The notes under the pieces: generated by a model
The model's input: only the letters and a program-made list of their open reading frames with translations
Database searches by the model: none
Told to the model about the DNA's origin: nothing
Part shown: one piece after another, positions 16,420-24,843 of the stretch
Layout of the letters: every line of letters starts with the position of its first letter
Numbering within the stretch: position 1 is the first letter of the stretch
Translations under genes and position numbers: made by a program
NCBI GenBank assembly: GCA_947448135.1
Contig: CANFLZ010000001.1
Span: 1-64,000, forward strand
Length of the DNA stretch: 64,000 nt
DNA from: Flavobacteriales bacterium
GTDB taxonomy: Bacteria; Bacteroidota; Bacteroidia; Flavobacteriales_D; Sanyastnellaceae
Direction of reading: 5' to 3'

Positions 16420-17328
16420 TTACAATTCCGGTTGTCCAGCGTTGATCCAGGCAGTATACCAAAAATCCCCAATGCAAGCGATCGCCTGACGCATTCTTCT
16501 TTCAACTTGTCCGCTTAGTTTTTTGTGATAAGTATTGCTCAGCAATTCTGAATATTGGTAAGCAACATCCTCACCACGCAGCTTGTAATCGTACCAGTTT
16601 TCTTCAGGTATTAAGGATTTGGATTGCTTTTCAAAGTCAAATACACTGTCCAACGCAAAGTGACTTTCCCAAACACGATCCCAGATGTAACGAGCAGGTT
16701 GATCAATGATTTGCGCTCGATGAAAGGGGATAGCGTATTGATCAAAATTAAGCTCCGGTAATCGAGATTCCCAAAAACCATGAATCCCTTTTTGATTGGT
16801 CAATTGGCCATTGTAATTGGAGGTGGTGTGCAAGGGTACATGTGCATCGCCGATGTAATGTCCCAATTCAGCGCTAATTTGTAGGATTTTCTTTTTGTCT
16901 TTCGAAACAAAAGCCTCTGTAAGTTGAAATAGTTTTTTTTGAACTTGCCACGGAACAATACCATGCGCTGTTAGGCTATCGATTTCGAATTGACAGATGG
17001 CATCTTTCCATGTCAAGGGCATGTGATGTTTTTCGGTAGTGTGGGGGAAGTAGTGATCCAAATCGATGTAATGGCATTCAGCTTCTCCTTTGATGCTGTA
17101 TCTTCTTTTATCCGGATCGACACTATGTTCGATGAGAAATTCAATATTGGATTTGTAAAAAGAAAATAGAGGAGGCGGCAAAGTAAAGACGGCCAGCTCA
17201 TTTAATTTCTTGTGACCGAAAAATCCCCAATCTTCCTCTGAAGGACATATGGTTACTCGATGAGTCTTCGTGAAACTAAAGAAGTGAAAAGATAAAAGGA
17301 GTAATAGAAAGAGATAACGTCTACTCAT
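16420..17328 (-). CDS. S1/P1-nuclease-like zinc hydrolase
   Basis: 302 residues with an N-terminal signal ([19 protein letters not shown]). The family folds with a trinuclear zinc site as in S1/P1 nuclease and zinc phospholipase C. Seen: the N-terminal WGFFGHKKLNELAVF (Trp and His ligands), YIDLDHYFP, and the ligand-rich AELGHYIGDAHVPLHTTSN followed by GIHGFWESRLPE. Secreted to the periplasm; cleaves nucleic acids or phospholipids, which cannot be told apart here. Its start overlaps the end of the comB-like gene by 8 bases. Many flavobacterial homologues are annotated simply as zinc-dependent phospholipase C family. Confidence 0.82.
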   Translation of the reverse strand: MSRRYLFLLLLLSFHFFSFTKTHRVTICPSEEDWGFFGHKKLNELAVFTLPPPLFSFYKSNIEFLIEHSVDPDKRRYSIKGEAECHYIDLDHYFPHTTEKHHMPLTWKDAICQFEIDSLTAHGIVPWQVQKKLFQLTEAFVSKDKKKILQISAELGHYIGDAHVPLHTTSNYNGQLTNQKGIHGFWESRLPELNFDQYAIPFHRAQIIDQPARYIWDRVWESHFALDSVFDFEKQSKSLIPEENWYDYKLRGEDVAYQYSELLSNTYHKKLSGQVERRMRQAIACIGDFWYTAWINAGQPEL

Positions 17329-18091
17329 GAAGCTTTACAAGGGCTCCGTCTCTGAGTATGGGAATGCAAGGGACGGTATTCAATGTAAGGCAATATTTGA
17401 CGTCTTTCTGAATTTTCAAATGAATCAATCTTCTGCGATGAGAAGAAGCTCTCAAGAAACTCCACAAATTATTTTGAGCACTTTTAAAAAGGAATTTTGC
17501 AGCAACAGTGCTATCCTCGCTGGCAATGAATTTTTTGGAATCGAGCAATTGGTCGACAATGGCTCCAGCACAAATCGTGTCTTCCAAGTTCACTTTGTCT
17601 TTCCATCCACTGGCCAAAATCAAAGTGTTTTTATGTTGTTTTATTAGCCAATCACAGAGGTAGTCCAAATTGTTGAGACAGCCGATAACTACTTGGCCAT
17701 CATTCTTGGCAATGTCGATGGCTTTGGTTCCATTGGTCGTGGTGAGTACAATGGTTTTTCCACGCATATCTTGATCGATATAGACATAAGGTGAATTGCC
17801 GAAGTCAAATCCTTCAACTACTTGTCCATCACGCTCTGCGCCGACGGTAAAACCTTTGGCTTTGTAGGCTTCAGCTTCGGAAACACTTGCTACGGGGATT
17901 ATTTTTTCCACGCCATAGTGGAGTGCGGTGGTCATAGCGCTGGTGGCGCGCAAGACATCGATAACGACAATGACGTCATATCCCCCGCGGTACAACTCGT
18001 ACTGTGCGGGGGTATAACAAACTTCTATTGATTTCTGTGATTGCAAAATAAAAGGACTATGCTGATTTGTAAAATGGTAAGCCAACAACAA
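17321..18091 (-). CDS. comB: ComB-like 2-phosphosulfolactate phosphatase
   Basis: The family hydrolyses 2-phosphosulfolactate to sulfolactate (coenzyme M synthesis in methanogens; role in bacteria less clear). Seen: [84 protein letters not shown] and the terminal [13 protein letters not shown], all standard ComB marks. The ATG at 18091 lies within the last codons of gcvT (35-base overlap); a TTG about 50 bases downstream is an alternative that would remove that overlap. 256 residues, close to the family length. Substrate in this organism is unproven. Confidence 0.85.
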   Translation of the reverse strand: MLLAYHFTNQHSPFILQSQKSIEVCYTPAQYELYRGGYDVIVVIDVLRATSAMTTALHYGVEKIIPVASVSEAEAYKAKGFTVGAERDGQVVEGFDFGNSPYVYIDQDMRGKTIVLTTTNGTKAIDIAKNDGQVVIGCLNNLDYLCDWLIKQHKNTLILASGWKDKVNLEDTICAGAIVDQLLDSKKFIASEDSTVAAKFLFKSAQNNLWSFLRASSHRRRLIHLKIQKDVKYCLTLNTVPCIPILRDGALVKLHE

Positions 18092-19160
18092 CGGCTTTCA
18101 AATGTTTACCGCGAACAACGATAAAAATTTCTGAACCTAAAGTAGCCAGTGATGTTGGAACATAACCCAAACCAATGGCCTTTCCAAGACTGGGCGATTG
18201 TGTTCCGCTGGTTACTTTTCCAACAATGTTTCCGTTGGCATCGGCGATTTCATAGTCATGACGTGGAATGCCTTTGTCAATCATTTCAAATCCAACTAAC
18301 TTTCTAGTTACGCCAGCATCTTTCTGTGCTTTTAATGCTTCACTGTTGTTGAACGGATGCGCAAATTTGGTGATCCAACCCAATCCAGCTTCGATAGGTG
18401 AGGTAGTATCATCAATATCATTTCCATACAAGCAGAATCCCATTTCCAAACGCAAAGTATCACGCGCTCCTAAGCCAATGGGTTGAATACCGAATTCAGC
18501 ACCTGCTTCCATGACTGCATTCCACAAGTGTTCTGCATCTTCATTTTTGAAATAAATCTCGCATCCACCAGCACCTGTGTAACCGGTAGTAGAGACAATC
18601 ACATCTGATTTCCCTGCAAAAGTTCCGCGTTGAACGGTGTAGTATTCCATGTCAACGAGGTTCATGTCTGTCAATTTCTGCATGGCTTTTAATGCCAATG
18701 GACCTTGAACAGCCAATAGACTCATCCCTTCTGAAACATTGGTCATTTCTGCGCCAATGTTAGCATTGAACTTTTGAATCCAATTCCAATCCTTGTCGAT
18801 ATTGGAAGCATTGACAACCAAGAAATATTCTTCTTCGCCAAATCGATACACCAACAAGTCATCGACAATTCCGCCATCCAAATTGGGCAAGCAACTGTAT
18901 TGAACTTTTCCATCAAATAATTTAGTCACGTCATTGGACGTTACTTGTTGAATCAACTGAAGCGCTTTGGGTCCTTTCACCCAAAACTCTCCCATATGAC
19001 TCACGTCGAATACACCCAAAGCTTGACGCACACAATGGTGCTCTTCAACCAATCCTTTGTATTGAACAGGCATGTTGTATCCTGCAAACGGAACCATTTT
19101 GGCTCCCAAATTTGTATGCACTGCAGACAGTGCTGTGTTTTTTAAATTCATTTCTGACAT
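18057..19160 (-). CDS. gcvT: Glycine cleavage system T protein (aminomethyltransferase)
   Basis: GcvT transfers the methylene group from the aminomethyl-lipoyl H protein to tetrahydrofolate, releasing ammonia. 367 residues, standard length. Seen: [85 protein letters not shown] and the C-terminal barrel [23 protein letters not shown] perfect -7 box (19166-19173) ends 5 bases before the ATG. Other glycine cleavage genes are not in the window. Confidence 0.95.
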   Translation of the reverse strand: MSEMNLKNTALSAVHTNLGAKMVPFAGYNMPVQYKGLVEEHHCVRQALGVFDVSHMGEFWVKGPKALQLIQQVTSNDVTKLFDGKVQYSCLPNLDGGIVDDLLVYRFGEEEYFLVVNASNIDKDWNWIQKFNANIGAEMTNVSEGMSLLAVQGPLALKAMQKLTDMNLVDMEYYTVQRGTFAGKSDVIVSTTGYTGAGGCEIYFKNEDAEHLWNAVMEAGAEFGIQPIGLGARDTLRLEMGFCLYGNDIDDTTSPIEAGLGWITKFAHPFNNSEALKAQKDAGVTRKLVGFEMIDKGIPRHDYEIADANGNIVGKVTSGTQSPSLGKAIGLGYVPTSLATLGSEIFIVVRGKHLKAVVVGLPFYKSA

Positions 19161-19165
19161 AGCGG

Positions 19166-19173
19166 CAAAGATA
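19166..19173 (-). promoter_or_regulatory. -7 box TATCTTTG for gcvT
   Basis: Perfect TAnnTTTG on the minus strand, 5 bases before the gcvT ATG, with a TTG 17 bases upstream that may serve as the -33 element. Predicts a leaderless or nearly leaderless message. Confidence 0.58.
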
Positions 19174-19181
19174 TAATGTGT

Positions 19182-21359
19182 TTAGTGATTCAATTCGTGC
19201 TCTACATAATCCAAGATTTTATGCATCAAATGCACGCGATCTTTTCCTCTTACATTGTGCGCATGGCCTGGATATGCAAAAAAGTCGATGGGGATATTGT
19301 TGCTTATGCAAGTCTTTAACAAACGCATATTGTGTTGCATGACAACCACATCATCGTCCGTTCCGTGGATCATCAACAAAGGCCCAGCGAGATTTTTTGC
19401 GTAATTGTTCAAGTTGTTGTTTTTGTAGCCTTCAGGATTTTCAGTGGGAGTGTCCATGTATCGCTCTGTATACATGACCTCATACAACGTCCAATCCAAT
19501 ACGGGTCCACCAGCAACGCCACATTTGAAAACGCCGGGTTGACGCATCATCATAGACGTGGTCATGAATCCTCCGAAGCTCCAGCCATGAATGGCCAGGC
19601 GCGAATCATCCACAAACTTTTGCTTTCTCAGCCATTCTACTCCTGCTAGTTGGTCTTCCATTTCAGCGGTTCCCAATTGACGATGGATGGCTTGTTCAAA
19701 TGCCTTACCGCGATTGGCCGATCCTCGTCCGTCGATGGTGAATACCAAATAGCCTTTCTCAGCAAAATAATTCATCCACAAAGACGCTCCTCCCAAATAA
19801 CCACCATTGACCAACTGAACGTGAGGACCGTTATACACATACACCAATACGGGGTATTTTTTGTTGCTGTCAAAATGAGAAGGTTTGATCAGACGATAAT
19901 TGAGCGCAGTACCGTCATGGCCGGTGATGGTGCCGATTTCAGTCAATCCAGTTTTGTAGTCTTTCAATTTATCGGCGGAACTCATTATGTTATGAGCTAC
20001 TTTTCCGGTGTTGGTTCTTAAAACAACGGCATTGGCTACTGTGGCGTTGTTGTATTGGTCAAGAATCAATTGTCCATCTGATGAGAATGAAAGGTCATGC
20101 AATCCTTCGCCTGTCAAGATGTTTTGAATGCTATAGTCTTTGAAATTTCCAATAATGCCGCTGGTGTGCAATGCATTGGCGGTAGTGGTTGCAATGAAAA
20201 TTTTGTCGGCTTTGGTTGAGAATCCCAAGATGTTCAATTGCTCATAAGGCGTGCTCCATTCACCTAATTTTTTTCCGTCTAGATTGTAGTGCTGGTAATT
20301 GTGGAAACCGCTCTTGGTTTGGTAACTTCTCCAAATAAATTCTGTCGGACGGCCATGAATAAACATAGGCGCTTGATCGGGCTCCAACCATTTGGTGTCA
20401 TGTTCTTCAAATAGTACTTTGACCAATTTCCCAGTTGTGGCATTGAACATCATGAGACGCATGAAGTCTGTCTTGCGATTCAACCAAGCTACCAAAATGT
20501 TTTGATTGTCTGGTGTCCATGCGATATTGGTGATGTAGAATTGATCATTGTATTCACCATTCAAATCGGTGATTTCTAATTTGACATGGGCTTTTTTTTC
20601 CGTCTCTTCCATGTGGTATACCCATAGGCTCACTAGCTCACTGGCAGCTCCAGCCATGGGATAGCGAATGTTGTTGACGCTGGCAGGAATGGTGTTGTAG
20701 TTGGTCAATGGGTATTGTGCGACATTGCTTTCATCTTTGACATAATAAGCCAAGTGCTTTCCATCTTCTGACCAAAAAGTCCCTTTTGCTATGCCATATT
20801 CGTTGCGCGAAACACTTTGCCCACTCACAATCCCATCGGCATCCGTGGTGACAGCTACAGCAGGAGAATTGGCTCCATTTTTCACATATAAATTATTGGC
20901 CACTGTGAATGCGATGTTTCCAGAAGTTGGATGAAAGTCCCAGTTGCTGGGTGCGGCAACGGATTTCATTCTCAAATTCATGTTTTGGTTTTGTACCAAT
21001 TTGGCTTTTAGGGTAACATTGTCCCAGAAAAAATATTGGCCGTCGTTTTCAAACCAAGCGTGTGTTGCATCAGTCCAATGCATGCTGGGTAGGTGTGAAA
21101 GCGAATCAACACCACCATTTTTAATTTTCTCAACCGTGAGCCAAGGTGCAATTTTACCTTTTGCGTTGCCTTTGAATAGGGTGTCACTTTTTTGATAGAC
21201 AAATTCTTGCGTGTTGGGCAACCAACCCAAATCAGACAAGTGATCCGGATAAAATTTTCCAAACTGTTGACGAACTGCCTCTTCTAAGGTCATTTCTTTT
21301 TGTGACCAACCCAATAGGGAAATCAAGCAGAGGCCTGCTAAAATGATGGACTTTTTCAT
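19182..21359 (-). CDS. Dipeptidyl peptidase IV-like S9 serine peptidase
   Basis: 725 residues: signal peptide (to about residue 19, LLGWSQ), an N-terminal beta-propeller (about 40-480) and a C-terminal alpha/beta hydrolase. Catalytic triad candidates: Ser594 in HGWSFGGFMTT, Asp668 in HGTDDDV and a His at 699 or 701 in YPGHAHNVRG. Also seen: VYNGPHVQLVNGG and TIDGRGSANRGKAFE. DPP-IV-type enzymes remove X-Pro dipeptides; this one should act in the periplasm on imported peptides. It is 21 bases downstream-adjacent to gcvT's promoter and has its own possible -7 box. Exact specificity is not deducible. Confidence 0.9.
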   Translation of the reverse strand: MKKSIILAGLCLISLLGWSQKEMTLEEAVRQQFGKFYPDHLSDLGWLPNTQEFVYQKSDTLFKGNAKGKIAPWLTVEKIKNGGVDSLSHLPSMHWTDATHAWFENDGQYFFWDNVTLKAKLVQNQNMNLRMKSVAAPSNWDFHPTSGNIAFTVANNLYVKNGANSPAVAVTTDADGIVSGQSVSRNEYGIAKGTFWSEDGKHLAYYVKDESNVAQYPLTNYNTIPASVNNIRYPMAGAASELVSLWVYHMEETEKKAHVKLEITDLNGEYNDQFYITNIAWTPDNQNILVAWLNRKTDFMRLMMFNATTGKLVKVLFEEHDTKWLEPDQAPMFIHGRPTEFIWRSYQTKSGFHNYQHYNLDGKKLGEWSTPYEQLNILGFSTKADKIFIATTTANALHTSGIIGNFKDYSIQNILTGEGLHDLSFSSDGQLILDQYNNATVANAVVLRTNTGKVAHNIMSSADKLKDYKTGLTEIGTITGHDGTALNYRLIKPSHFDSNKKYPVLVYVYNGPHVQLVNGGYLGGASLWMNYFAEKGYLVFTIDGRGSANRGKAFEQAIHRQLGTAEMEDQLAGVEWLRKQKFVDDSRLAIHGWSFGGFMTTSMMMRQPGVFKCGVAGGPVLDWTLYEVMYTERYMDTPTENPEGYKNNNLNNYAKNLAGPLLMIHGTDDDVVVMQHNMRLLKTCISNNIPIDFFAYPGHAHNVRGKDRVHLMHKILDYVEHELNH

Positions 21360-21365
21360 AAGGGG

Positions 21366-21373
21366 TAAAAATA
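21366..21373 (-). promoter_or_regulatory. -7 box-like TATTTTTA for the S9 peptidase
   Basis: TATTTTTA on the minus strand, one mismatch to TAnnTTTG, 6 bases before the ATG at 21359. No good -33 element seen. Confidence 0.38.
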
Positions 21374-21386
21374 CTGATGAATTCAG

Positions 21387-22226
21387 CTATTCATTCGGAA
21401 AAGTGTGCTGAATGATTTTTTTCATTTGAATGCTCTCCAAAACGTCATGGGTTCGAATGATCGAGGCACCTTTCATCGCGGCGATGGTGTGCGCGGCCAA
21501 TGATCCGGAAAGGCAATCTTCCGCATTGACTCCTGTTGCCGCTTGAATCATTTTCTTTCTGGACATGCCGGCCAATAGAGGTTTGTCCAAAACTTGAAAT
21601 TTTTCAAGTTCGCGAAGCAAAGTAAAATTGTGTTGGATGGTTTTACCAAAGCCGAATCCAGGGTCAATGATGATGGGATGATTCTTGGGAAATGCTTGAA
21701 GTTTGGATTCGAAAAACGCAATGATTTCTTCCACTACATTTTCATATTGAGGATTGGTTTGCATGGATGCCAATGTTCCTTGCATGTGCATCAAGACGTA
21801 TGGAATTTTCGATTCAATTACCCATGGAATGAGCCCCGCATCTATGCTCCCAGCACTGACATCATTGACAATGTCTGCGCCAGCTTCAACGGCCTTTTGA
21901 GCGACGGATGAAAAATAGGTGTCGATGGATATTGTCACAGTTGGTGCATTTTGATACAACCAAAGTATCAAGGGTTGCACGCGATTCCATTCCTCTTGTT
22001 CATCGATACGAACGGATCCAGGTCGGGTGCTTTGTCCGCCAACATCAATGATGTCGACACCCGCTTCTATCCAGCTGCCCAATGTCTCAAAGGTTTGATT
22101 TTGCCAACGACTGGTATTCAAAAAAGAATCTGGCGTGCAATTGATTACGCCCATAATGGCAGGAGATGAGAATGGAATTGAAAGGTCGTGTCGTGTTAGG
22201 TCGAATTTTTTATTGCGCTTGTCCAT
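21387..22226 (-). CDS. folP: Dihydropteroate synthase FolP
   Basis: FolP joins p-aminobenzoate to the pterin pyrophosphate in folate synthesis. The ATG at 22226 (MDKRNKKFDL) gives 279 residues; an in-frame extension to 22283 would run over the divergent promoter and adds nothing like the family. Seen: MGVINCTPDSF (pterin site), DVGGQSTRPGS, SIDTYFSSVAQKAVEAGADI, NDVSAG, VLMHMQGT, IDPGFGFGKT and LLAGMSRKKMI. It starts divergently from the DUF1599 gene, whose promoter overlaps its first codons. Confidence 0.94.
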   Translation of the reverse strand: MDKRNKKFDLTRHDLSIPFSSPAIMGVINCTPDSFLNTSRWQNQTFETLGSWIEAGVDIIDVGGQSTRPGSVRIDEQEEWNRVQPLILWLYQNAPTVTISIDTYFSSVAQKAVEAGADIVNDVSAGSIDAGLIPWVIESKIPYVLMHMQGTLASMQTNPQYENVVEEIIAFFESKLQAFPKNHPIIIDPGFGFGKTIQHNFTLLRELEKFQVLDKPLLAGMSRKKMIQAATGVNAEDCLSGSLAAHTIAAMKGASIIRTHDVLESIQMKKIIQHTFPNE

Positions 22227-22242
22227 TTCTCCGTTACTTTTG
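22213..22242 (+). promoter_or_regulatory. Full Bacteroidota promoter, TTG-N19-TACTTTTG
   Basis: TTG at 22213-22215, then 19 bases, then TACTTTTG at 22235-22242. This is the best complete -33/-7 pair in the window. It serves the DUF1599/permease pair and overlaps the start codon region of divergent folP. Confidence 0.65.
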
Positions 22243-22264
22243 AAATTGCATTCAAATATCGACA

Positions 22265-22813
22265 GTGGAGAAGACAATTGCACAATACAATCAAATCATT
22301 TCTCATTGCAGAGAATTGTTTCTGAAGAAAACTCAAGACTATGGAACTGCATGGCGTATCCTCCGTACCTCTAGTTTGACAGACCAGATTTTCATCAAGG
22401 CGCAACGTATCAGAACGTTGGAAGAATTAAAAGAGAGCAAAGTAGGGGAGGGGATTCATGATGAGTTTGTTGGTATAATCAATTACTCCATTATGGCACT
22501 GATCCAATTGGAGTCAAAGTCAGATGAAAACACGGATTGGTCGGTAGACCAGGCCATTCAAGCCTATCAGAAACACGTCGATTTTACTTTGTCATTGATG
22601 ATGAAAAAGAATCACGATTACGGAGAGGCATGGAGAGATATGCGTGTATCGTCATTCACCGATTTGATATTGATGAAACTTTTACGCATCAAACAAATCG
22701 AGGACAACGCAGGAAAAACAATCGTCAGTGAAGGAATTGAAAGTGGATATCAAGACATTCTCAATTACGCCGTATTTGCCTTGATTCAAATGTCAGAACA
22801 AACGCAAGCCTGA
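22265..22813 (+). CDS. DUF1599 (nucleotide-modification-associated domain 1) protein, two repeats
   Basis: 182 residues starting at GTG 22265. Two copies of the same unit are visible: FLKKTQDYGTAWRILRTSSL with VGEGIHDEFVGIINYSIMAL, and MMKKNHDYGEAWRDMRVSSF with VSEGIESGYQDILNYAVFAL. This is DUF1599, also called Nmad1, a helical domain whose cellular role is unknown to me. The conserved K-DYG-AWR and NY-ALIQ motifs may bind a nucleotide. It is joined to the ABC permease by a TGATG overlap and has a strong promoter upstream, so the two should be co-expressed. Confidence 0.85.
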   Translation: MEKTIAQYNQIISHCRELFLKKTQDYGTAWRILRTSSLTDQIFIKAQRIRTLEELKESKVGEGIHDEFVGIINYSIMALIQLESKSDENTDWSVDQAIQAYQKHVDFTLSLMMKKNHDYGEAWRDMRVSSFTDLILMKLLRIKQIEDNAGKTIVSEGIESGYQDILNYAVFALIQMSEQTQA

Positions 22814-23865
22814 TGAAAAGAACTTTTTATCACCTTTCTGTGGTAATTGGAGTTTGTGTTTTGGTGTTTTTTTTATTTCGAATTTCAGGATCAGATCCCG
22901 CGAGAAATGTGTTGGGAGAGAATACCTCTTCGGAGTTGTTAGAGAATACGCGAAAGAAGTGGAATTTAGATCTTTCGACTAGCCAACAACTGGGATTGTT
23001 TCTCAATGATTTGAGTCCAGTGTCATTTCATAGTAATTCAGTCGATAGCCGATGGCAATACCGCTCAGCGGATTTCACTGGATTTTATTTCCCAATTTCC
23101 AATTTTGGAATGGCCATCAAGATTCCTTTTTTGGGGCGCTCTTATATCACCGGTCAATCCGTCAATGAATTATTGGTTTCCACATTACCAGGAACTTTGA
23201 TATTGGCTGTCGTCAGTATAGTGTTGGCCATGATCATTGGAATTGCATTGGGTGTTTATTCAGCGTTGCATCCGAATACAATCAAAGACAAAGTCATATT
23301 AACCTTGTCTTCACTCGGCATGTCAGCGCCCTCATTTTTTGTAGCCGTGTTGGTAGCATGGTTATTGGCCATTCAGTTGGGCGAATGGACGCACTTGCCC
23401 ATGAGTGGCAGTTTGTGGAAATTGGATCCTTGGGAGGGACGAAAGATAGCTTGGGAGAATATGATATTACCCGTCATCACCTTGTTGATTCGACCCTTGG
23501 GAGTGGTGGTGCAATTAACCCGCGGAGCCCTGTTGGACACACTGTCTATGGACTTTATTCGCACCGCCCGCGCCAAAGGCTTGTCAGAAAACAGAGTCGT
23601 TTTCCGCCATGCGTTGCCCAATGCCTTGAACCCCGTTCTCACGGCCATATCGGGATGGTTCGCATCGTTATTGGCGGGAGCTGTATTTGTAGAATTTGTA
23701 TTTGGCTGGAAAGGCTTGGGGCAGTTGATGTTTCAGGGAATCGAAAAGCAAGACTTGCCCGTTGTCATGGGCGGGGTTATTGTTATTTCTGTCTTCTTTG
23801 TCATGATTTCATCAGGAATGGACAAAGTTTACGCCCGCTTGGATCCGAGGGTTGGGGGAGGATAG
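22813..23865 (+). CDS. ABC transporter permease, DppB/OppB type
   Basis: 350 residues with an N-terminal helix (YHLSVVIGVCVLVFFLF), a periplasmic stretch of about 90 residues, then five helices. The binding-protein-dependent permease signature is seen in VVQLTRGALLDTLSMDFIRTARAKGLSENRVVFRHALPNAL (EAA-type loop) and FVEFVFGWKGLGQL. Such permeases import peptides or nickel. No partner permease, ATPase or binding protein is adjacent, so it is an orphan here; Bacteroidota often scatter these genes. The end overlaps the truncated hepT reading frame on the other strand by 37 bases. Confidence 0.88.
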   Translation: MKRTFYHLSVVIGVCVLVFFLFRISGSDPARNVLGENTSSELLENTRKKWNLDLSTSQQLGLFLNDLSPVSFHSNSVDSRWQYRSADFTGFYFPISNFGMAIKIPFLGRSYITGQSVNELLVSTLPGTLILAVVSIVLAMIIGIALGVYSALHPNTIKDKVILTLSSLGMSAPSFFVAVLVAWLLAIQLGEWTHLPMSGSLWKLDPWEGRKIAWENMILPVITLLIRPLGVVVQLTRGALLDTLSMDFIRTARAKGLSENRVVFRHALPNALNPVLTAISGWFASLLAGAVFVEFVFGWKGLGQLMFQGIEKQDLPVVMGGVIVISVFFVMISSGMDKVYARLDPRVGGG

Positions 23866-24020
23866 AAAAAAGTTTTTATTTCAATTTCACGCTCTACGGC
23901 TCGACGTAGCATTTTGCTGTTTTGATAATCGATGAAATTTCTTTTATCACCCAAATATTCAAAAATGGATTCAATTGAAATTTGAATGTCAAACAGGTAT
24001 TTTTTGATTTCAGCACTCAT
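23829..24020 (-). pseudogene. Truncated HepT-like (HEPN, DUF86) toxin remnant
   Basis: A 63-codon frame starting MSAEIKKYLFDIQISIESI and continuing IDYQNSKMLRRAVEREIEI matches the first half of HepT/DUF86 proteins. At the point where homologues continue with IGEA and the RNase motif R-x4-6-H-x-Y, the frame changes to KTFFYPPP and runs into the end of the ABC permease gene. The catalytic half is therefore missing, by deletion, and no continuation appears in other frames nearby. It overlaps the MNT-type gene by 11 bases, the usual layout of MNT-HepT pairs. I read it as an inactive toxin fragment. Confidence 0.7.
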
Positions 24021-24318
24021 AGATCAATTCCTTTGAGGCGTTCACTTTTTCTATGAAATAAGGATTGGATAATGATTTTTCTGTTACAATATCAATTTCC
24101 CTATTCAATAGCGCTCTTAGTTGATAATGCAATTCGAAATAGTTATTGGAGTATTCTTCAATACTCAGTCGATCATCAAAACTGAGGAGAAAATCGATAT
24201 CACTTTGGGCATTGAAATTTTCTGTCAATGAAGAACCAAAAACATAGCAACGCTTTATGCCAAGAGATTTTAAAATCGCTTTGATTTCGGAAAGTTTGGA
24301 TTGAATGACAGCGTGCAT
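24010..24318 (-). CDS. MNT-type nucleotidyltransferase (antitoxin of a MntA-HepT pair)
   Basis: 102 residues from ATG 24318. The minimal nucleotidyltransferase motif is complete: CYVFGSSLTENFNAQSDIDF (GS followed by the DxD metal site), then NREIDIVTEKSL for the third carboxylate. MntA proteins AMPylate HepT to silence it. A perfect -7 box at 24325-24332 lies over a possible TTG start at 24327, so the ATG at 24318 is preferred and would be leaderless. With HepT broken downstream, this would be an antitoxin without a target, unless it acts on another HEPN protein. Confidence 0.82.
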   Translation of the reverse strand: MHAVIQSKLSEIKAILKSLGIKRCYVFGSSLTENFNAQSDIDFLLSFDDRLSIEEYSNNYFELHYQLRALLNREIDIVTEKSLSNPYFIEKVNASKELIYEC

Positions 24319-24324
24319 TGAGAA

Positions 24325-24332
24325 CAAAGATA
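24325..24332 (-). promoter_or_regulatory. -7 box TATCTTTG for the MNT-type gene
   Basis: Perfect TAnnTTTG on the minus strand, ending 6 bases before the ATG at 24318. Decides the start of the nucleotidyltransferase gene. Confidence 0.48.
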
Positions 24333-24350
24333 GAAAATTTACGCGATTTG

Positions 24351-24638
24351 TTAAGACATCAATGATGGGTCACTTTTACAGACCATTTTCATATCTTTCA
24401 TTTGTGAAAGAATCAGTAATCTCTCAGTTGCATAATATATTTTTGATTCGATGGATTTTAAAGGGATCAGCAATAAAAAGTGTGACCAGCTCAATTTAGC
24501 CGCCAGTGGTGGCAAAATTTCAAAATCTGAGAATTCAATAGCAAACTGCATCATCCTCCTCAGATTTTTTTCAGCAAAATTTCTATCATATTTCAATTCC
24601 AATTGAGCGGAAACAGTAGTAATAAACTTTTTTTAGGA
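24351..24638 (-). pseudogene. Fragment of a DUF1016 (YhcG-type PDDEXK) nuclease gene
   Basis: In frame from about 24638 one reads TTVSAQLELKYDRN, FAEKNLRRMMQFAIEFSDF and LSWSHFLLLIPLKS, the conserved middle of the DUF1016 N-terminal domain. Upstream the frame hits TAA right beside the hairpin repeat at 24648; downstream it loses similarity after ESKIYYA and stops. Both the N-terminal start and the whole C-terminal nuclease domain are absent. DUF1016 proteins occur near restriction and other defence genes. This is a remnant, about 95 codons of a family protein that is usually over 300 residues. Confidence 0.72.
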
Positions 24639-24647
24639 CGGGTCAGA

Positions 24648-24680
24648 CCACCCCTCCTTTCCCTGCGGGTAGGAGGGGTG
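24648..24680. repeat. Hairpin repeat, left copy
   Basis: A palindrome with 10-bp arms (CACCCCTCCT / AGGAGGGGTG) and a 12-base loop. A second, inverted copy lies at 24798-24828; the two share about 30 bases with one change in the loop (GGGT against GGGC). It abuts the broken 5' end of the DUF1016 fragment. Confidence 0.75.
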
Positions 24681-24797
24681 ATAAACCTCCACATTTTTAG
24701 TTGATAATTTTCTTCGATCAAAATACTGATCCCAAAAACAAGGAAGCAGAATATTTTCTCATTCGAGTATAAAGATCATATTGATGGGTTGGATTTT

Positions 24798-24843
24798 CCC
24801 CTCCTGCCCGCAGGGAAAGGAGGGGTGGCCCGACGCAGTCGGG
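24798..24843. repeat. Hairpin repeat, right inverted copy, plus a second small hairpin
   Basis: 24798-24828 is the inverted copy of the left hairpin (arms CCCCTCCT / AGGAGGGG). It is followed directly by CCCGAC GCA GTCGGG (24829-24843), a 6-bp stem with a 3-base loop. Together with the DUF559 stop codon region this forms the 3' border of the DUF559 unit. It could also end transcription, but there is no T-run. Confidence 0.72.
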
